Shown: positions 6,049 to 9,591 of the stretch, piece after piece
Layout of the letters: every line of letters begins with the position of its first letter
How positions within the stretch are numbered: position 1 is the first letter of the stretch
Assembly (NCBI GenBank): GCA_030605665.1
Contig: JAUWHW010000044.1
Span: 1 to 9,591, forward strand
Reading direction: 5' to 3'
Origin: Dehalococcoidia bacterium
GTDB taxonomy: Bacteria; Chloroflexota; Dehalococcoidia; GIF9; AB-539-J10
DNA length: 9,591 nt
Program-made: the position numbers and the translations under genes
Notes under the pieces: model-generated
Databases searched by the model: none
Told to the model about the DNA's origin: nothing
Seen by the model: the letters and a program-made list of their open reading frames with translations, nothing else

Positions 6049-7523
6049 ACTAATTTAGCCAACTCTAGAATTATATCTGCGGCCCACTTATAGATGTTAT
6101 TCTCTCTAACTATGCTTCTTTTTCTTCGCATCCGCTTATATCTCTCTATTCTGGGCATTTCCAGAGCCTCTTCAATCGAGGCTGCGAGCTGGTCAATAGC
6201 ATAAGGATTTACCAGCACGGCATCATCAAGTTCCTTAGCAGCTCCAGCAAAACGGCTTAACAGTAGAACACCATCATTGTCATACCGGCTGGCAACAAAT
6301 TCCTTGGCTACCAAATTCATGCCATCATGTAAAGAGCTTACTATACACAGGTTTGCCATGCCCCTCAGAGCTGCTAATGTAATTGTGGGCAAAGGACCAA
6401 CTATAGTGATAATGGGCTCCCAATCCCCAAAACTATGTTTTAGGTTTATCTTTTCTACCAACGTATCTATGCCTTCTCTTAACTTTCTATAGCTTGAGAT
6501 TTCTGTGCGGCTGGGTACTGTCACCTGTATAAAGGTCGCCTTCCCTTTATATTCTGGGCACTTCTCGAAAAAGTGATCTATAGCCATTAGCCTTCGGGGG
6601 ATCCCCTTAATATAATCCAAACGGTCGATACTAACCCCAACAAGTTTATCACTCAGGTTTAGCTCCTTTTTCAATCCCTCTATCTCTTCCTTTACCTCAA
6701 CACTTTGAGCTTCTTTGGAGAGCTGCTCAAAGTCTACGCTTATAGGAAAAGGGCGTACTTCTGTTTTCTTTCCCTCTATGGTGACCTCGGCTTTTTCGTA
6801 GTTAACTTTAGATTCAGCAATAGTTCTATTTACTGTGGTGAGGAAATTACGGCAGTGGCGTACTGTATGGAAGCCTAAAAGATCGTTTCCTAAAAGACCA
6901 TTCAATATTTCTTCTCGCCAGGGGCAGATTTGAAAGGCTTTCTGCCTGGGCCAGGGAATGTGCCAAAATTGTGCCACAGTAGTCTCTGGACTTGCTCTCT
7001 TTATTAAGCACGGCAGCAAGGCAAAATGATAATCTTGAATGAAGACCAATGCTTTTTTATCCCTTATTTCCTCTAAAACACTTTGAGCAAAGACTTCATT
7101 TACCTTTTCATAGGTATCCCATTGAGATTCATCAAATACAGGCTTAATATCAACAGCATGGCATAGAGGCCAAAGAGTTTGATTGGAAAAACCATAATAG
7201 TAACTACTCACTTCCTCCTCAGTTAGCCAAACTCGTTTTAAAGTATAACGTGGCTCCTCCGGGGGTACCATCAGTTTATTTTGAGAATCCACTGTAGCTC
7301 TATCAGCATCACCACTGCCATGAGCTACCCATATACCACCTATAGCGGAGATCACCGGTTCCAGGGCTGTAGTCACACCTCCAACTGCAGCTTCACATTT
7401 AATTTCATTACCTTGATAGCTATGGATATAGGGCTCGCGATTGGAGACGACTATAAAGAGATAATCAGATAATTTTGCTTTCGCAAATTGGCATAAACTT
7501 TCCTTATTCCACGCTTGCTTCAT
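6045..7523 (-). CDS. otsA: Trehalose-6-phosphate synthase (GT20)
   Basis: A 492-residue GT20 enzyme that transfers glucose from an NDP-glucose to glucose-6-phosphate. Visible motifs are S-N-R-E-P at 27-31, the glycine loop A-V-G-G-V-T-T-A-L at 46-54, N-Q-T-L-W-P-L-C-H at 114-122, Q-D-Y-H at 163-166, H-I-P-W-P at 188-192, S-I-D-R-L-D-Y-I-K-G at 298-307 (R301 and K306 correspond to the donor-phosphate contacts) and L-H-D-G-M-N-L-V-A-K-E-F-V-A at 398-411 (D400, E408). Length is normal for bacterial OtsA. The ATG at 7523 is preceded by A/T-rich DNA without a clear Shine-Dalgarno, and no promoter could be firmly placed in the 360-bp gap upstream. It forms the first gene of the tight run otsA-otsB-treT-pyrophosphorylase-GH38. 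Read-through from mpgS, on the same strand, is possible. Confidence 0.94.
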   Translation of the reverse strand: MKQAWNKESLCQFAKAKLSDYLFIVVSNREPYIHSYQGNEIKCEAAVGGVTTALEPVISAIGGIWVAHGSGDADRATVDSQNKLMVPPEEPRYTLKRVWLTEEEVSSYYYGFSNQTLWPLCHAVDIKPVFDESQWDTYEKVNEVFAQSVLEEIRDKKALVFIQDYHFALLPCLIKRASPETTVAQFWHIPWPRQKAFQICPWREEILNGLLGNDLLGFHTVRHCRNFLTTVNRTIAESKVNYEKAEVTIEGKKTEVRPFPISVDFEQLSKEAQSVEVKEEIEGLKKELNLSDKLVGVSIDRLDYIKGIPRRLMAIDHFFEKCPEYKGKATFIQVTVPSRTEISSYRKLREGIDTLVEKINLKHSFGDWEPIITIVGPLPTITLAALRGMANLCIVSSLHDGMNLVAKEFVASRYDNDGVLLLSRFAGAAKELDDAVLVNPYAIDQLAASIEEALEMPRIERYKRMRRKRSIVRENNIYKWAADIILELAKLV

Positions 7524-7883
7524 TTTTAATATCTATTTATAAAGTGCTCATTTACCTTACCATAAACCTGGGAAACATCCAAGCCAGTTACAAGGTCAAG
7601 ATTTAGGAGTCTGTATCAAGCCCAGCTTGAAGGGATAATCAATTCCCCTTTGATATACTGAGGCTGTTTAATTTTGATTTCTCGTTCAAATTCAGGCATT
7701 TCAAGGGTGTCTCACCCCCAAATTTTCGTAGTGCGACCCTTTAGGGTCGTGCGCACGAGGCTAAAGCCTCGCACTACATTTTTAAACGGCCTTATACTAG
7801 GATACGAAAAAGGTTTGCTTAACAAGCTTAGAGGGGAAAGGATAAGATATTTCCTGGATAGAATGAGGCTTTCTTCTTAGAAT
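7524..7883. other. Intergenic gap between mpgS and otsA
   Basis: This 360-bp stretch separates two same-strand genes. It holds a 50-bp double-hairpin repeat (7728-7777), a short hairpin GGGTG/CACCC at 7705-7717 and an inverted repeat TCAAGC-CCA-GCTTGA at 7616-7630. I found no credible gene. The open plus-strand frame at 7674-7880 crosses the repeat and has no ribosome binding site or family motif. No hairpin here is followed by a T-run on the minus strand, so there is no clear terminator for mpgS, and the otsA promoter could not be placed with confidence. Confidence 0.6.
7728..7777. repeat. Double-hairpin (cruciform-like) intergenic repeat
   Basis: An outer inverted repeat GTAGTG (7728-7733) / CACTAC (7772-7777) encloses two perfect 7-bp stems. 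CGACCCT/AGGGTCG lies at 7734-7749 and CGAGGCT/AGCCTCG at 7756-7771, separated by the self-complementary TGCGCA (7750-7755). The result is a three-way-junction fold in DNA or RNA. It lies in a gene-free gap and resembles dispersed REP/MITE-like elements rather than a tRNA or a terminator. A second element of the same architecture but different sequence lies at 9221-9275. Confidence 0.75.
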
Positions 7884-9071
7884 TTAGCCTAACACGCTGT
7901 ATTTATCGAAATCCTCTCGTATGTGGTTTACAAATTTATCTATATTCACTCTCTTTAGTGGACTAACAAGGTGAATAAGAGGAGGTTCTTCGCCCTCCTT
8001 AAGGATTCCCTGCTTAATTAGCTCTGCTAAAATCGCTTGCTTTGATTCTTCTCCACAAAGAGGTGAATGATAAATGGTGCTCAATGCTAATAGCAACATG
8101 TCATGAAGATGCTCCTCTCCTTTCTCCTCATGTAGATGAGGATTTCGGGTCTCAATTTGGAATATATCTATTCCTTGCTCCATCACCTTAAGATTTCTTG
8201 TGGGTAAGATACCACCAAAATTTTCAAAAATGGACACTAACTCCTGAGGCTCCACAGCATATCCTGAAGCATAGGGCAAAATCTCCGCTAGTTTCATACT
8301 CACGGCATGTTCCCCAGCATTAGCTGTCTTTACCACCTCCGTTTCAAACCCTGTTTTAGAGGAGATCAGATCATTTAGGTATTTATTAGTAATCTCTGAC
8401 ACCCTCCCCCACCTCCTAAAGTATAACCCACCTGAGATTTTAGGCTTGTAATGCCATAATATTCTCACCATGCTGTAAGGAGACTGAGCCAGACTAAAAC
8501 CAGCAGCGTAATTTCTCACATACTCCAGTACTGCACCAGGAAAATAGTTATCAGCGTCAATGAAGCCTACATATTCCTTCCCTGCTGCCTTAGCCATAAG
8601 CAAGCCTATCACCATAGCCTCGCTTTTGCCATCACGTATCAATCCATCTTCACCCAGGAGATCATCATATCCAGCCTCTGCAGCAGCTTCAGCAATAGCA
8701 GGGTCTTTTTGATGAGCAATCAAAGCCTGGCGAATAGTAAAACGACAAAGTTGGCTTAGAGCATCTCCTTCCATTCTAAATCTGTCAACCTTGCCTCTCT
8801 GGCTATTCGAAACTACTATGACCAGACAATCGTGTGGCACCCCACTAACCACCCCCTCAAAAAGCTTGAGCTTTTCATCTTTAACCGGAATGACAACCGC
8901 CATCCTATCCTCAAAATGCTTGATTGTTTCCTCATTTACTTTTATCACCCCCATAGCACCATGAGGAGGTAACTCACTTTTCAAGCCTGAGTCTAAAGCT
9001 ATTACTTTCTGCACATGATTTAATCTGACCGAGCCAAAACGCTCCGTATATCTCGGACTCTCTATAAACAC
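7884..9071 (-). CDS. mpgS: Mannosyl-3-phosphoglycerate synthase
   Basis: This enzyme (GT55 type) transfers mannose from GDP-mannose to 3-phosphoglycerate, the first step to the compatible solute mannosylglycerate. With a GTG start at 9071 it has 394 residues, the normal size. Near the N-terminus is the family block Y-T-E-R-F-G-S-V-R-L-N-H-V-Q-K-V-I-A-L-D-S-G. The metal/donor motif F-I-D-A-D-N-Y is at 170-176, followed by the conserved histidine-rich C-terminal part (I-E-T-R-N-P-H-L-H-E and E-E-H-L-H-D). GTG is preferred over the ATG at 9098 because AAAGGAGGTGG lies six bases upstream of it, and because the predicted -10 box overlaps the ATG. The partner phosphatase mpgP is divergently transcribed. 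A sugar-nucleotide pyrophosphorylase about 4 kb downstream may supply GDP-mannose. The stand-alone synthase contrasts with the fused MpgS-MpgP protein known from Dehalococcoides. Confidence 0.93.
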   Translation of the reverse strand: MFIESPRYTERFGSVRLNHVQKVIALDSGLKSELPPHGAMGVIKVNEETIKHFEDRMAVVIPVKDEKLKLFEGVVSGVPHDCLVIVVSNSQRGKVDRFRMEGDALSQLCRFTIRQALIAHQKDPAIAEAAAEAGYDDLLGEDGLIRDGKSEAMVIGLLMAKAAGKEYVGFIDADNYFPGAVLEYVRNYAAGFSLAQSPYSMVRILWHYKPKISGGLYFRRWGRVSEITNKYLNDLISSKTGFETEVVKTANAGEHAVSMKLAEILPYASGYAVEPQELVSIFENFGGILPTRNLKVMEQGIDIFQIETRNPHLHEEKGEEHLHDMLLLALSTIYHSPLCGEESKQAILAELIKQGILKEGEEPPLIHLVSPLKRVNIDKFVNHIREDFDKYSVLG

Positions 9072-9083
9072 TTTCCACCTCCT
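9072..9083 (-). promoter_or_regulatory. Strong Shine-Dalgarno that fixes the mpgS start
   Basis: The minus strand reads AGGAGG (9083-9078), then TGGAAA, then GTG at 9071. This near-perfect anti-16S match with a six-base spacer marks GTG 9071 as the start. The upstream in-frame ATG at 9098 has no such site. Confidence 0.8.
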
Positions 9084-9096
9084 TTGGAGCAAGGGC

Positions 9097-9126
9097 ATAA
9101 TAACAAAATCACCTAATCAGTGACAA
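9097..9126 (-). promoter_or_regulatory. Candidate sigma-70 promoter of mpgS
   Basis: On the minus strand TTGTCA (9126-9121) is followed after 18 bases by TATTAT (9102-9097), or after 17 by TTATTA. Transcription would begin near 9090, giving a short leader that contains the Shine-Dalgarno before GTG 9071. The -10 box overlaps the upstream ATG at 9098, which would therefore not be in the mRNA. Confidence 0.5.
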
Positions 9127-9211
9127 ATAGCTGCTCTTTTTGCCTTTCATCTCGCCCTATTAATCTTGTTCAGATAGATAGGTAACAATTTAAGGCAGTT
9201 CTTTATGTTAG

Positions 9212-9275
9212 CTACGAGCCTCGTAGGGTCGGGGCTTGTCCCCGACCCAGGCGGAGATGAACTCCGCCACTACGA
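9212..9275. repeat. Hairpin-cluster intergenic repeat
   Basis: Two stems are strong: GGGTCGGGG/CCCCGACCC (9226-9248, 5-base loop) and GGCGGAG/CTCCGCC (9250-9268, 5-base loop). They are framed by TCGTAG (9221-9226) and CTACGA (9270-9275). A further CTACGA at 9212-9217 can pair with the same TCGTAG, giving an alternative fold. The plan (GTAG, hairpin, hairpin, CTAC) matches the 7728-7777 element although the stem sequences differ. Confidence 0.72.
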
Positions 9276-9310
9276 GTTCGCTTCGACTGCGCCTCGCAAT
9301 GACGAAGTCG
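9274..9310. repeat. GTCATTGCGAGG-type dispersed repeat
   Basis: Read on the minus strand this segment contains CGTCATTGCGAGGCGCAGTC followed by GAAGCGAA. This resembles short repeats of the type GTCATTGCGAGG...GAAGCGA known to be scattered in many environmental bacterial genomes, including Dehalococcoidia. A CTTCG/CGAAG pair (9281-9285 and 9303-9307) gives weak dyad symmetry. It directly abuts the hairpin cluster. Confidence 0.5.
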
Positions 9311-9413
9311 TGTGTTTTGTAATGATAAGAAGGTAGATTAAGTGTCACTGATATGTAAACGAGCACATTCCCTCTTTTGACCACAGAATGACCTATATGT
9401 TAAGTTACCCCGA

Positions 9414-9591
9414 GTGAAAAAGATAGTTTTTACTGACCTCGATGGAACTTTACTCGATCCCATCACCTACTCCTATAATCAATCCTTAAATGCCGTGAAT
9501 TTACTTCAGACAAAGGGGGTACCACTTATCTTCTGCTCTGCCAAAACGAGAGCAGAGCAGGAAGCATATCGAAGGAAATTAGGAATAAGAG
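9414..9591 (+). CDS. mpgP: Mannosyl-3-phosphoglycerate phosphatase, N-terminal part (runs off window)
   Basis: The plus-strand frame from GTG 9414 is open to the window end (59 codons). It has HAD motif I, F-T-D-L-D-G-T-L-L-D at residues 6-15 (D8 nucleophile, D10), and motif II in F-C-S-A-K-T-R-A-E-Q-E at 40-50. The S-A-K-T-R-A-E-Q form is typical of mannosyl-3-phosphoglycerate phosphatases (HAD IIB). The product would dephosphorylate mannosyl-3-phosphoglycerate to mannosylglycerate, completing the pathway begun by the divergent mpgS. GTG is chosen because no in-frame ATG precedes it (the ATG at 9397 is in another frame and meets TGA at once). No good ribosome binding site is visible, so the start is less sure than the identity. 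Related HAD IIB sugar phosphatases are an alternative, but the neighbour makes MpgP by far the best call. Confidence 0.87.
   Translation, partial: MKKIVFTDLDGTLLDPITYSYNQSLNAVNLLQTKGVPLIFCSAKTRAEQEAYRRKLGIR

Larger units (their letters stand above)
9099..9413. other. Divergent intergenic region between mpgS and mpgP
   Basis: About 315 bp separate the divergent mpgS and mpgP genes. It holds the mpgS promoter candidate at the left end, a hairpin-rich repeat at 9212-9275 and an adjoining GTCATTGCGAGG-type repeat at 9274-9310. The rightward promoter for mpgP could not be placed with confidence; TTGACC at 9377-9382 is a possible -35 without a good -10. No gene is evident. Confidence 0.55.

Noticed and set aside
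7616..7650. Operator or regulator site upstream of otsA (TCAAGC-CCA-GCTTGA)
   Set aside because: A single 6-bp dyad with no placed promoter beside it; could be chance.
7728..7777. Cloverleaf-like fold as a tRNA gene
   Set aside because: Only about 50 bp, two arms, no T-loop or anticodon-arm consensus and no acceptor end; fits a dispersed repeat.
7728..7777. Intrinsic terminator for mpgS
   Set aside because: On the minus strand the hairpins are followed by CGAAAATTTGGGGG, not a T-run; function as a terminator is not supported.
7674..7880. Plus-strand 68-residue open frame
   Set aside because: Crosses the hairpin repeat, lacks a ribosome binding site and has low-complexity, Arg-rich composition without a family motif.
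9377..9405. mpgP promoter beginning at TTGACC
   Set aside because: No acceptable -10 at 16-18 bases; TATGTT is only 13 bases away.

Overview
The window looks like a bacterial chromosome fragment carrying a compatible-solute (osmo-/thermoprotectant) sugar locus. Nearly all genes lie on the minus strand, so the biological reading direction is right to left. Most calls rest on intact family motifs. The taxon is less certain. Separate MpgS and MpgP proteins, a TreT-type trehalose synthase, and dispersed hairpin repeats including a GTCATTGCGAGG-type motif would suit a Chloroflexota (Dehalococcoidia-like) or other deep-branching, possibly thermophilic, anaerobe. That assignment is inference. The standard genetic code is used: otsA ends in TGA in an ATGA overlap with otsB.

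Right part (about 2.7-9.6 kb). mpgS (mannosyl-3-phosphoglycerate synthase) reads leftward. The start of mpgP (its phosphatase partner) reads rightward and runs off the window. The intergenic region between them holds a likely mpgS promoter and a hairpin-rich repeat. Left of mpgS, across a 360-bp gap with a second double-hairpin repeat, is a tight same-strand run: otsA (trehalose-6-P synthase), otsB (trehalose-6-P phosphatase, ATGA overlap), a TreT-like trehalose synthase, and a sugar-nucleotide pyrophosphorylase that is most likely mannose-1-P guanylyltransferase. Together these could make GDP-mannose, mannosylglycerate, and trehalose by two independent routes (OtsAB and TreT).

Left part (0-2.7 kb) is a decayed, rearranged zone. 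The fifth gene of the run is a GH38 alpha-mannosidase of which only the N-terminal ~200 residues (2075-2684) and the C-terminal ~138 residues (143-559) remain. The two pieces are in the same order and orientation but are separated by about 1.5 kb of unrelated genes: an intact SAM methyltransferase, a membrane protein broken by one in-frame TGA, and a family-2 glycosyltransferase with two frameshifts, a nonsense codon and no C-terminus. The glycosyltransferase remnant runs directly, in the same frame, into the GH38 tail. At the extreme left edge an IS1595-type transposase gene with a near-consensus promoter begins and leaves the window. Its promoter abuts the broken 3' end of the GH38 tail.

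No tRNA, rRNA, CRISPR array or riboswitch was seen, and no convincing intrinsic terminator.
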